Origin: Pseudomonadota bacterium | Lineage (GTDB): Bacteria; Pseudomonadota; Gammaproteobacteria; UBA5335 | Length of the DNA stretch: 5,394 nt | Direction of reading: 5' to 3' | NCBI GenBank assembly: GCA_021783685.1 | Contig: JAJXTQ010000150.1 | Location: 1-5,394, forward strand | Shown: positions 1 through 5,394 of the stretch, one piece after another | Layout of the letters: each line of letters opens with the position of its first letter | Numbering within the stretch: the first letter of the stretch is position 1 | Notes under the pieces: model-generated | What the model saw: the letters and a program-made list of their open reading frames with translations, nothing else | Told to the model about the DNA's origin: nothing | Database searches by the model: none | Translations under genes and position numbers: made by a program

Positions 1-498
1 CGCCCCGACGCCGATGGCGCCCATGTCGAACGCATGATCGACTCTGGCGAACAGGGTCTGATCGTACTGCACCGGCAGGCTCAGGATCTCGTTGTGGTTG
101 AACTTCATGATGAACGGAATCTTGTGGGCGTAGCGGCGCGACATCATCGCCAGCACCCCGTAGGTCGAGGCCACCGCGTTACAACCGCCCTCCAGCGCCA
201 GTTCACAGATCGCCTTCGGGTCGAAGAACTCCGGATTGGGCGCGAACGAGGCCGCAGCCGAGTGCTCGATGCCCTGATCGACCGGCAGAATCGACAGATA
301 GCCCGTGCCCCCCAAACGACCGTGATCGAAGAGCGTCTGCAGATTCCGCAAGACATTCGGGTTGCGATCGCTCTGAACGAACACGCGGTCCACGAAATCG
401 GCGCCCGGCAGTTCGAGACGCTCCTTGGTGATGCCGCGACAGGTATGGCTCAACAATGATGGGGCTTCGTCGCCCAGCAACGCGGTGAGATCGGTCAT
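1..498 (-). CDS. fbaB: Class I fructose-bisphosphate aldolase (FbaB/DhnA family), 3' end cut by window
   Basis: This cytosolic enzyme of glycolysis and gluconeogenesis cleaves fructose-1,6-bisphosphate reversibly to dihydroxyacetone phosphate and glyceraldehyde-3-phosphate through a lysine Schiff base. Only the first 166 residues are present; the frame stays open to base 1, so the gene continues beyond the window. The N-terminus [20 protein letters not shown] and the blocks [20 protein letters not shown] (49-68), [13 protein letters not shown] (69-81), [20 protein letters not shown] (110-129) and MKFNHNE (131-137) match the layout I recall for the roughly 350-residue E. coli FbaB closely. The Schiff-base lysine of the family lies in the missing C-terminal half, so catalytic completeness cannot be judged. 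The start at 498 is supported by GGGAG at 507-511, 8 nt upstream of the ATG. The gene is divergent from the exported-protein/porin unit. No damage is visible in the part present. Confidence 0.95.
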   Translation of the reverse strand, partial: MTDLTALLGDEAPSLLSHTCRGITKERLELPGADFVDRVFVQSDRNPNVLRNLQTLFDHGRLGGTGYLSILPVDQGIEHSAAASFAPNPEFFDPKAICELALEGGCNAVASTYGVLAMMSRRYAHKIPFIMKFNHNEILSLPVQYDQTLFARVDHAFDMGAIGVGA

Positions 499-568
499 GT
501 GGTCTGCTCCCGTGCAGGATGGAAGGGGACATGAGTGCGGATGAGGCCGGCGCGCGACACGAGGGCTC

Positions 569-597
569 ATCTTAACGTGCCTGAACGGCGCTCGAAC
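569..597 (-). promoter_or_regulatory. Weak candidate promoter for fbaB
   Basis: Reading the minus strand, TAAGAT (574 to 569) resembles a sigma-70 -10 box at 4 of 6 positions and lies about 70 bp upstream of the fbaB start. The hexamer 17 bp further upstream, GTTCGA (597 to 592), is a poor -35 match. This is a guess from spacing and the only A/T-rich spot in the region; an activator-dependent or different promoter is equally possible. Confidence 0.2.
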
Positions 598-653
598 AGG
601 GCCGCGCCGCCATCCATCCCGTCCTCGAAGCCCTCTGCCTTCTGCGTGACATC

Positions 654-669
654 ACAAGCCGATGCTTGT
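654..669. repeat. Perfect 6-bp inverted repeat in the divergent intergenic region
   Basis: ACAAGC (654-659), loop CGAT, then GCTTGT (664-669) form an uninterrupted dyad. It overlaps a second small dyad, GTGA-CA-TCAC (646-655). It is not followed by a T-run on either strand, so it is not a typical terminator. An operator is possible but no known regulator is recognised. Confidence 0.45.
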
Positions 670-783
670 CCGTGTTACAGCAACGCGCTAGGATTCCCGA
701 GCAAGCCACCGCAATATCGGGGTGTCGGCCGCAGGCGACACTGGCGGGGCCGATCGAGGTGTATTAGGCTATGCTTGGTTTCG

Positions 784-810
784 GGACCGGAAACAGCGTC
801 CGCGGACCGG
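784..810. repeat. GGACCGG direct repeat with internal palindrome
   Basis: GGACCGG occurs at 784-790 and again at 804-810, exactly 20 bp apart (about two helical turns). The perfect 10-bp palindrome GTCCGCGGAC (798-807) overlaps the second copy. The pair sits just upstream of the candidate -35 at 821, where a regulator could bind. In GC-rich DNA a 7-bp repeat can also arise by chance. Confidence 0.4.
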
Positions 811-820
811 TTAGCATGTG

Positions 821-850
821 TTGACTTCACCGCGAAGGCGGTCGTGTGAA
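821..850 (+). promoter_or_regulatory. Weak candidate promoter for the exported protein / porin unit
   Basis: TTGACT (821-826) matches the sigma-70 -35 consensus at 5 of 6 positions. The possible -10 hexamers at 17-18 bp spacing (GTGTGA 844-849, TGTGAA 845-850) are poor. Transcription from here would give a leader of roughly 40 nt before the ATG at 897. The -10 match is weak enough that activator-assisted or alternative-sigma transcription should be considered. Confidence 0.25.
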
Positions 851-866
851 TTTCATTCCGTTCACA
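826..866. promoter_or_regulatory. Cluster of TTCAC/GTGAA half-sites
   Basis: TTCAC (826-830), GTGAA (846-850) and TTCAC (861-865) alternate in orientation. The second and third extend to TGTGAA (845-850) and TTCACA (861-866), a perfect 6-bp inverted repeat with a 10-nt gap. ACCGC-GAAG-GCGGT (829-842) forms a small hairpin inside the first pair. The arms resemble CRP-family half-sites, but the gap is longer than the 6 bp of a standard CRP site, so I do not name a regulator. It lies over or just downstream of the candidate promoter, which would suit a repressor or leader structure. Confidence 0.35.
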
Positions 867-884
867 ATTTTTTCCAACAAAAAT

Positions 885-890
885 GGAGGA
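885..890 (+). promoter_or_regulatory. Ribosome binding site setting the start at 897
   Basis: GGAGGA is a near-perfect Shine-Dalgarno sequence 6 nt upstream of the ATG at 897. It decides the start against the in-frame GTG at 846, which would put 17 extra residues before the signal peptide and has no comparable ribosome site. Confidence 0.8.
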
Positions 891-896
891 ATCATC

Positions 897-1379
897 ATGA
901 AGCGTCTGTCTTGTGCGGCTCTGATGCTGTTTGCGCCGCTGGTCGGCCATGCGGAGCTTTCGTCGATGGAAGATGCGGCCCTTGCCGACGTCAAGGGTCA
1001 GGCCATCGTCGACTTCGGTGGCGGGTTTGTCGGATCCGAGAACGGCATCTTCCAAACCTACACCGTTTTCGATCAGACCCTTTACGTTCCGTTTGAAATC
1101 CCCGATGAGACCGATCCGACCGGCCCCGGCCATCGCCCGATCATCATCGGCAACTTCGTCTGCGATACCTGCCTGATCGTGGCCGGCATCAAGCTCGGAT
1201 TGGTTGCTTCTTATCTTGGCGCAGAGGCCAGCCTCCTCGCGCTCGACCCGTTCCCGATCGGCCAGACCCTCTCCGCACTGCACTACGCGAAGGCGGTTCG
1301 CGTCAACGCGGTGGCCGAGCGCTTTTTCTATGGTCCTTCCGTGAGCGCCAGCGCTTCGGCGAGCGTTTCCGTCAACTGA
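897..1379 (+). CDS. Small exported protein of unknown function with MEDAALADVKGQ motif
   Basis: The 160-residue protein is not recognised as a member of a functionally known family. Residues 1-19 form a clear Sec signal peptide (basic MKR, hydrophobic core, cleavage expected after GHA). The mature protein starts ELSSMEDAALADVKGQA (20-36), a pattern I recall from uncharacterised exported gammaproteobacterial proteins with a 'L.xMDDxxLxxVxGQ' start; that link is from memory. A Gly/aromatic segment follows (37-65), then an acidic Pro/Gly loop (67-80), FVCDTC (87-92) with a CxxC that could form a disulfide or bind metal, a hydrophobic stretch (92-116), and a C-terminal tail of strictly alternating Ser and Ala/Val (148-159). 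Export to the periplasm or outer membrane is inferred. The porin gene begins 44 bp downstream with no terminator between, so co-expression is likely and a role at the envelope is plausible. No lipobox or catalytic motif is seen. Confidence 0.85.
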   Translation: MKRLSCAALMLFAPLVGHAELSSMEDAALADVKGQAIVDFGGGFVGSENGIFQTYTVFDQTLYVPFEIPDETDPTGPGHRPIIIGNFVCDTCLIVAGIKLGLVASYLGAEASLLALDPFPIGQTLSALHYAKAVRVNAVAERFFYGPSVSASASASVSVN

Positions 1380-1423
1380 GCCCCTGATCGCGACTGGGTA
1401 GAGAACTTAAAGGAGCCAAACGA

Positions 1424-2509
1424 ATGAAATCGCAATTGAAGAAGATCACCAGCGCCTCCGCGCTGCTGCTGCTGACAGCGCCGGCCGCGCACGCCGCCGT
1501 CGAAAGCGGCTTCGTGGTATCGCCAGGTGCCGTCTACCAGTGGTTCGATGACGACAAGGCGGGTGTGGAAGGCGATGTCGGCTACCGCTTGGGCTTGGGT
1601 TATCAGTTCACCCCGAACTGGGTGCTGGAACTGGTCGGCTCCCGCGTGGAAAGCGAAGTCGAGGGCTCCAATGGCGTCGACTTCAAGATGACGCAAGCCA
1701 CCCTCGACCTGATGTACAACTTCATGCCCGAGTGGACGGTGACCCCGTATGCCCTGCTGTCCGCTGGCTACGCGTGGTATGAGTCGGACGGTTACAAGAA
1801 GATCTCGCCCACTCTTGAAGACTTCGACGAAGACGAACCGGTCATCGGCGCGGGTCTGGGCCTGAAGGCCAACCTGACGGACAACCTGTTTGCCCGTCTG
1901 GACGGACGTTATGTCTCCTATACCGACAGCAACATCGAGGACTACATCGCCCATCTGGTGATCGGCTACACCTTCGGTGAAAGCACCGAAGCCGCGCCGC
2001 CCGCCGCTGAGCCGGTGGTCATGGAAGCGCCGGTGGATGGCGATGCCGACGGCGACGGCATCCCGGACTCGCGTGACAAGTGCCCGGGCACCGCGGCCGG
2101 TGCCAAGGTGGATGCCGAGGGCTGCTACATCATCATCGAGAAGCCCGTGACGATCCGTCTGGAAGTCCTCTTCGACTTCGACAAGTCGGTTGTCAAGCCG
2201 GAGTACTATCCCGAGATCAAGAAGGTCGCCGACTTCATGAAGCAGTATCCGATGACGGATACCGTGATCGAAGGTCACACCGACTCCAAGGGCACCAACG
2301 CCTACAACCTGAGCCTGTCCCAGCGTCGTGCTGAGGCCGTGCGCCAGGTGCTGATCGACCAGTTCAAGGTCGAAGCCAGCCGCCTGTCGAGCGTGGGTTA
2401 CGGTGAAGAACGCCCGGTGGCCGACAACAAGACCGAACAGGGTCGTCAGCTGAACCGTCGCGTGGTTGCCGTGGTTTCCGCGACCAAGAAAGAAAAGCTG
2501 AAGCAGTAA
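1424..2509 (+). CDS. OmpA/OprF-family outer-membrane porin with peptidoglycan-binding domain
   Basis: This is a structural outer-membrane protein that links the membrane to peptidoglycan and may act as a low-rate general porin. Residues 1-24 are a signal peptide ending AHA. Residues 25-184 have the alternating pattern of an eight-stranded OmpA-type barrel, ending in HLVIGYTFGE. A Pro/Ala linker (187-203) leads to one thrombospondin type 3-like calcium-binding unit (DGDADGDGIPDSRDKCPGT, 205-223) with Cys220 and Cys234 probably paired. The OmpA C-terminal domain covers about 244-352: LFDFDKS (249-255), GHTD (284-287), LSLSQRRAEAV (296-306) and NRRV (344-347). Asp287 and Arg302 fall at the spacing of the known diaminopimelate-contacting pair. 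Length and order match Pseudomonas OprF closely, hence no specific symbol. AAAGGAG at 1409-1415 lies 8 nt before the ATG. Acidic stretches (FDDD 41-44, EDFDEDE 132-138) probably lie in loops. A strong terminator follows the stop. Confidence 0.95.
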   Translation: MKSQLKKITSASALLLLTAPAAHAAVESGFVVSPGAVYQWFDDDKAGVEGDVGYRLGLGYQFTPNWVLELVGSRVESEVEGSNGVDFKMTQATLDLMYNFMPEWTVTPYALLSAGYAWYESDGYKKISPTLEDFDEDEPVIGAGLGLKANLTDNLFARLDGRYVSYTDSNIEDYIAHLVIGYTFGESTEAAPPAAEPVVMEAPVDGDADGDGIPDSRDKCPGTAAGAKVDAEGCYIIIEKPVTIRLEVLFDFDKSVVKPEYYPEIKKVADFMKQYPMTDTVIEGHTDSKGTNAYNLSLSQRRAEAVRQVLIDQFKVEASRLSSVGYGEERPVADNKTEQGRQLNRRVVAVVSATKKEKLKQ

Positions 2510-2528
2510 GCTGCCTCTGTCGATTCGG

Positions 2529-2560
2529 AAAAGCCCGGGCAGGTCCCGGGCTTTTCTTTT
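2529..2560 (+). terminator. Rho-independent terminator between convergent genes
   Basis: AAAAGCCCGGG (2529-2539) and CCCGGGCTTTT (2545-2555) form a perfect 11-bp stem with the 5-nt loop CAGGT, followed by CTTTT. It begins 20 nt after the porin stop. Because the stem carries A-runs and T-runs at its ends, the minus strand also reads as a hairpin ending in TTTT, so it may also stop transcription coming from tsaB, whose stop lies about 55 bp away. Confidence 0.9.
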
Positions 2561-2609
2561 GGTCGGTCCTTCGCCTTTCCGGGGTCGTTCCGCTCCATGA
2601 TGACGGGCT

Positions 2610-3284
2610 TCAACCCCCCGGCAATTGCGCCACGCGATCACGGACATAGACAGGCACCGCCGCCTCCGGCGGGCGCAGTTTCCCGCCCGCTTCGCAGGAC
2701 TGCGCAGCGAGCCGCACCAGGCTGCGGGCCGAGGGCAGCGCAATCGTCTTGGGCGGGTCCACGCCATTCGGCAAGCATGCGTCGCCGTACGCCGCCCACG
2801 CATTGCCGACACCGCGCGCCGTCCCGGTCGACGTGGGCAGCACCATCCGGCCCGGCGCGTCGACGGCGTCCTCGGTAATCCGTTCCAACCGGTTTTCCAC
2901 CGCCCGGAACACCGCCCAGTAGACCTCGCCCATTCTGGCGTCCAGCGCCGCCACGATGTCACCGTCGGCCCGCATGGCTTCGGCCTCGGCCAGCATCTCC
3001 AGATCCGACACGGGAATGACCCCCAAATCGCATCCGTATGCCAGACCCTGAACCAGCGCGGCCACGACCCGCAGACCGGTGAAGCTGCCCGGGCCGCAGC
3101 CGAATGCGACAGCATCCAGGGACGACAACGCGAACCCGGACGCGGACATCGTCTCCCTGACGGCCTGCAGCAACCATTCGCCGTGCCCGGCTGCGGCCTC
3201 TCGTTCGCGGTACAGGATGTCGCCGTCGCACCACAAGGCGACGCTCGCCCGCTCCGTCGCCCCGTCAATCGCCAGCAGGCGCAT
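2610..3284 (-). CDS. tsaB: tRNA threonylcarbamoyladenosine (t6A37) biosynthesis protein TsaB
   Basis: TsaB (YeaZ) is the ASKHA-fold partner of TsaD. With TsaE they transfer threonylcarbamoyl from the TsaC-made adenylate to A37 of ANN-decoding tRNAs in the cytosol. TsaB itself is a scaffold, not the catalytic subunit. The 224 residues have the usual family length. Visible marks are the N-terminal LLAIDGATERASVAL (3-17, where many homologues have DTST or DTAT), HGEWLL (34-39), the signature FGCGPGSFTGLR (61-72), DARMGEVYWAVF (115-126) and the terminal PVYVRDRVAQ (211-220). The metal-binding histidines of TsaD are absent, as expected for TsaB. The start overlaps the end of the helicase gene by 20 bp; GGGAG at 3294-3298 lies 9 nt before the ATG, inside the helicase coding sequence, which suggests coupling. 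The tsaB-yoaA adjacency is also known in E. coli. Confidence 0.95.
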   Translation of the reverse strand: MRLLAIDGATERASVALWCDGDILYREREAAAGHGEWLLQAVRETMSASGFALSSLDAVAFGCGPGSFTGLRVVAALVQGLAYGCDLGVIPVSDLEMLAEAEAMRADGDIVAALDARMGEVYWAVFRAVENRLERITEDAVDAPGRMVLPTSTGTARGVGNAWAAYGDACLPNGVDPPKTIALPSARSLVRLAAQSCEAGGKLRPPEAAVPVYVRDRVAQLPGG

Positions 3285-5220
3285 CGATCATGTCTCCCAC
3301 GTTGGCGCGCAGCGCGCGGAAAAACGCGGCCACCCGACTTTCATCACGGGTCACCGGCGTCGGCGGCAAGCTGTCCAGAAAGGCCCGGCCGTAGGGCCGC
3401 TCGAGAAGCCGACGATCCCCCACGAGCAGCACGCCACGATCGTGCGCATCGCGGATCAGGCGCCCGGCCCCCTGGCGCAGCGCCATCACGGCCGCTGGCA
3501 ACTGCACCTCGCGAAAGGCGTTACCACCCTGGTTTTCTGCGGCCTTGATACGCGCCTGCAGGACGGGGTCGTCCAGCGCCGCAAAGGGCAGCCGGTCGAT
3601 GGCGACGAGTTGCAGCGCCTCTCCGCGCACATCCACGCCCGCCCAGAAACCGGCGGCGCCGAGCAACACCGCGTTACCCGCCGCCACGAATCGTTCCAGC
3701 AAGCGTGCCGGCGGCGCGTCACCCTGCGTCAGGACCGGGAACGGCAGATCCGCGAGCGCCGCGGCTGCATGACGCAGCGCGCGGTGGCTGGTGAACAGGA
3801 GGAAGGCTCGCCCCCCGCTCCATTCGAGCACGGGGCGCACCGCGGCCAGGAAGCGCGCGTCGTACTCCGGCGCATTGGGCAAGGGCAGGTCCGGCGGTAC
3901 ATAGGTCAACGCCTGACGCGCGTAGTCGAACGGACTCGCCAGCTTGAGGCATGGCGTGTTCTCATCCAATCCCACATCCCGCAGAAAATGCGAAAAGCGC
4001 GCGGCGACCGTGAGAGTCGCCGACGTGAAGATCCAGGGACAAGGCTGCCGGTCACGGAACGCCCGCAAGGCCGTCCCCACCTCCAAGGGGGTGCTGTGAA
4101 ACACCAGCGCGTTGCGCGCCGTGTGCATCCAGTGCACCTGCGGCCGATCGCCCTGTTCCGCGCCCCACTGCGCAAGCCCATCACTGAGGTGCCGGGCCCG
4201 GCGCATCAGCTGATTCAATCCCGGACTGCGGTCTGCCACAGGGTCGAGACCCGCTGCCAGCAACTGGAGCGCGCCTTGCAATCGTCCCCGTTGGTCGGCG
4301 AAGGGAACGGAGAACTGCCCGCCCGGGGGATAGGCGATCCGCTGCTCGGCGTCCGGCAGACAGCCGCGCAGTGATCGGGCTTCCCGGTCCACGGCTTCGG
4401 CCGTGCGCAGCAAATCGGGCTGGTCAGCGCCCAGTGCCGTCACCTCGCTACGCAGGTCGCGGAGCAGGAGTCCCATCTGGCGGGTGCTGACGGCCGCTCC
4501 GAAGAACTGGCTCGCGACATCGCGGATCTGGTGCGCTTCGTCCACGACGATGGCATCGGCCCCGGGCAGCAATTCGCCGAAGCCGTCCTCTCGCAGCGCC
4601 ATGTCGGCAAACAGCAGGTGATGATTGACGACCACCACCTCGGCGTCCATGGCCGCCCGGCGTGCCTTCACCACATGGCAGTTCCTGAATTCCGGACATT
4701 CCTGACCGAGGCAATTGTCGCCACTGGCGGTGATCCGCGCGATCAGATCGGGATCATGGGACAGCGTGGCGCATTCCGACAGGTCGCCCGAACGGGTCTG
4801 CTCCATCCAGGGCCGGATGCGGCTCAACGCAGCCCGCCCACTGAACCAGAGATCCTGCTCACTCTGCATGAAGCGGTACCGACACAGGTATCGCCCCCGC
4901 CCTTTCAGCAAGGCAACGTCGCGCCGAACGCCGAGGGCACGTTGCAGCGCCGGCAGGTCACGGCCGATCAACTGGTCCTGCAGGGCCAGGGTCGCCGTGG
5001 AAACGAGGACTCGCTGCGATCCCAGCAGGACGGGCGCCAGATAGGCGAAGGTTTTGCCGATCCCGGTCCCCGCTTCGATGACCCGTGTCTGCCCGTCGTC
5101 CAGTGCTTGTTGCACCCAGCGGCTCATCTCGACCTGCCCGGGCCGGATCTGATACCCGGGCAGCTCGCGTTGCAGCGATCCGTCGCCCGACCAGAACGCG
5201 TCCAGCAGCTCCGCCGTCAT
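3265..5220 (-). CDS. yoaA: ATP-dependent DNA helicase, YoaA type (DinG/XPD-like superfamily 2, Fe-S)
   Basis: This is a 5'-3' superfamily 2 DNA helicase of the XPD/DinG group. E. coli YoaA works in DNA damage tolerance with the polymerase III chi subunit (HolC). The 651 residues are close to the E. coli length of about 636. Motifs in order: Walker A EAGTGIGKT (49-57); motif Ia STATLALQDQL (74-84); four cysteines suited to a 4Fe-4S cluster, Cys113, Cys170, Cys175 and Cys181, in YLCRYR and NCLGQECPEFRNC; VVNHHLLFADM (197-207); Walker B DEAH (227-230); TSATL (399-403); motif V FWAGVDVRGE (525-534); and motif VI QGAGRLIRD (583-591). The NHHLLFADM, VDVRG and RPYG...LDSLPP blocks favour YoaA over DinG proper. 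In motif V, Ala527 stands where E. coli YoaA has Glu. The start overlaps the stop of the upstream gene as ATGA with no clear ribosome site of its own, so translation is probably coupled. Confidence 0.93.
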   Translation of the reverse strand: MTAELLDAFWSGDGSLQRELPGYQIRPGQVEMSRWVQQALDDGQTRVIEAGTGIGKTFAYLAPVLLGSQRVLVSTATLALQDQLIGRDLPALQRALGVRRDVALLKGRGRYLCRYRFMQSEQDLWFSGRAALSRIRPWMEQTRSGDLSECATLSHDPDLIARITASGDNCLGQECPEFRNCHVVKARRAAMDAEVVVVNHHLLFADMALREDGFGELLPGADAIVVDEAHQIRDVASQFFGAAVSTRQMGLLLRDLRSEVTALGADQPDLLRTAEAVDREARSLRGCLPDAEQRIAYPPGGQFSVPFADQRGRLQGALQLLAAGLDPVADRSPGLNQLMRRARHLSDGLAQWGAEQGDRPQVHWMHTARNALVFHSTPLEVGTALRAFRDRQPCPWIFTSATLTVAARFSHFLRDVGLDENTPCLKLASPFDYARQALTYVPPDLPLPNAPEYDARFLAAVRPVLEWSGGRAFLLFTSHRALRHAAAALADLPFPVLTQGDAPPARLLERFVAAGNAVLLGAAGFWAGVDVRGEALQLVAIDRLPFAALDDPVLQARIKAAENQGGNAFREVQLPAAVMALRQGAGRLIRDAHDRGVLLVGDRRLLERPYGRAFLDSLPPTPVTRDESRVAAFFRALRANVGDMIDAPAGD

Positions 5221-5394
5221 GCGTCGCGATCGGCTCGGTGCCGCGCCTCGCGCGCGCCGGTGCTGTCTCCCTGCATCTGTCGGGCCTCGGCAATCATGGC
5301 CCAGGCACGATGCCGAATCACGCGCGTCTTGCCGCCCAGCGACAGCGCCCGTCGGGCCATGGCCTCCGCCTGCTCCGGTCGTTGCTGGGCCAGG
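5217..5394 (-). CDS. C-terminal fragment of an unidentified TPR-like protein
   Basis: Only the last 58 residues are in the window; the start lies beyond the right edge. The frame reads LAQQRPEQAEAMARRALSLG and then two further helix-like, Ala/Arg-rich segments, with WAMIAEARQMQGD resembling the second half of a tetratricopeptide repeat (A..L/IAEA...GD..GA). The stop TGA overlaps the ATG of the helicase gene as ATGA, which supports this frame over the other open frame on the same strand. TPR proteins are scaffolds for protein contacts, and nothing here shows the partner. The family call rests on less than two repeats and is tentative; that a gene ends here is better supported. Confidence 0.6.
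   Translation of the reverse strand, partial: LAQQRPEQAEAMARRALSLGGKTRVIRHRAWAMIAEARQMQGDSTGAREARHRADRDA

Larger units (their letters stand above)
499..896. other. Divergent intergenic region, no convincing gene
   Basis: About 400 bp separate fbaB (minus) from the exported-protein gene (plus). Open frames here are short, rich in Arg, Pro and Ser, and lack a good ribosome site, so I do not call a gene. What can be seen is a 6-bp-stem dyad ACAAGC/GCTTGT at 654-669 next to GTGA-CA-TCAC at 646-655, a repeated GGACCGG at 784-790 and 804-810 overlapping the palindrome GTCCGCGGAC (798-807), and a cluster of TTCAC/GTGAA half-sites at 826-866. The last 40 bases are A/T-rich, in contrast to the surroundings, as is common around a translation start. 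Promoters for both flanking units must lie here or nearby. Confidence 0.7.

Noticed and set aside
34..459. A 141-codon open frame on the plus strand
   Set aside because: It is antisense to fbaB, whose protein matches the aldolase family over the whole visible length.
535..849. A 104-codon open frame on the plus strand in the intergenic region
   Set aside because: It is rich in Arg, Pro and Ser, has no suitable ribosome site, and runs through the dyad-rich control region.
845..866. A CRP binding site
   Set aside because: The arms TGTGA and TCACA are present, but they are separated by 12 bp rather than the 6 bp of a CRP site, so only an unnamed inverted repeat is reported.
846..896. An in-frame GTG start 17 codons upstream for the exported protein
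   Set aside because: The ATG at 897 has GGAGGA at ideal spacing and begins a standard signal peptide; the longer form would bury it.
675..1283. A 202-codon open frame on the minus strand
   Set aside because: It is antisense to the exported-protein gene, which has a strong ribosome site and signal peptide; no ribosome site or domain supports the minus frame.
1328..3268. A 646-codon open frame on the minus strand across the porin gene and tsaB
   Set aside because: It lies antisense to the clear OmpA-family gene, crosses the terminator hairpin, and overlaps tsaB in another frame. The product is Arg/Gly/His-rich with no recognisable domain; its openness follows from GC-rich codon use.
2625..3548. 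A 307-codon open frame on the plus strand
   Set aside because: It is antisense to tsaB and the end of yoaA, is Arg/Pro-rich, and shows no domain.
3079..4374. A 431-codon open frame on the plus strand
   Set aside because: It is antisense to yoaA and tsaB, both of which have full motif sets, and its translation is a His/Arg/Gln-rich shadow.
4958..5293. An alternative 111-codon minus-strand frame at the start of yoaA
   Set aside because: It overlaps the helicase N-terminus in another frame and is Arg/Ala/Gly-rich; the TPR-like frame ending at 5217 with an ATGA overlap is a better gene end.

Overview
The window looks like chromosomal core sequence from a GC-rich gammaproteobacterium. The evidence is an E. 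coli-type long FbaB class I aldolase, an OprF-like OmpA-family porin with a thrombospondin type 3 linker, and the yoaA-tsaB gene pair, whose adjacency is also known in E. coli. Genus cannot be fixed from this much sequence. An environmental or marine lineage is possible but is inference only.

Layout, left to right. (1) 1-498, minus strand: the N-terminal 166 residues of a class I fructose-bisphosphate aldolase (FbaB/DhnA family), cut by the window edge. (2) 499-896: a divergent intergenic region of about 400 bp with no convincing gene but several small dyads and repeats; it must carry the control signals for the genes on both sides. (3) 897-1379, plus strand: a 160-residue exported protein of unknown function with a signal peptide, a MEDAALADVKGQ motif just after it, a CxxC pair and an alternating Ser/(Ala,Val) tail. 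(4) 1424-2509, plus strand: an OmpA/OprF-type outer-membrane protein, 44 bp downstream and probably co-transcribed. (5) 2529-2560: a strong rho-independent terminator between convergent units. (6) 2610-5394, minus strand: three overlapping genes, read right to left as the tail of an unidentified TPR-like protein, a YoaA-type Fe-S DNA helicase, and TsaB (tRNA t6A synthesis).

Functionally the window joins three unrelated core modules: glycolysis/gluconeogenesis (FbaB), cell-envelope structure (exported protein plus OmpA-like porin) and information processing (YoaA repair helicase, TsaB tRNA modification). The minus-strand trio is tightly packed, with an ATGA stop/start overlap and a 20-bp overlap, suggesting one transcript with translational coupling.

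I see no mobile element, CRISPR array, tRNA, rRNA or phage gene. The least explained part is the small exported protein ahead of the porin, together with the dyad-rich region upstream of it. The remaining genes look conventional.
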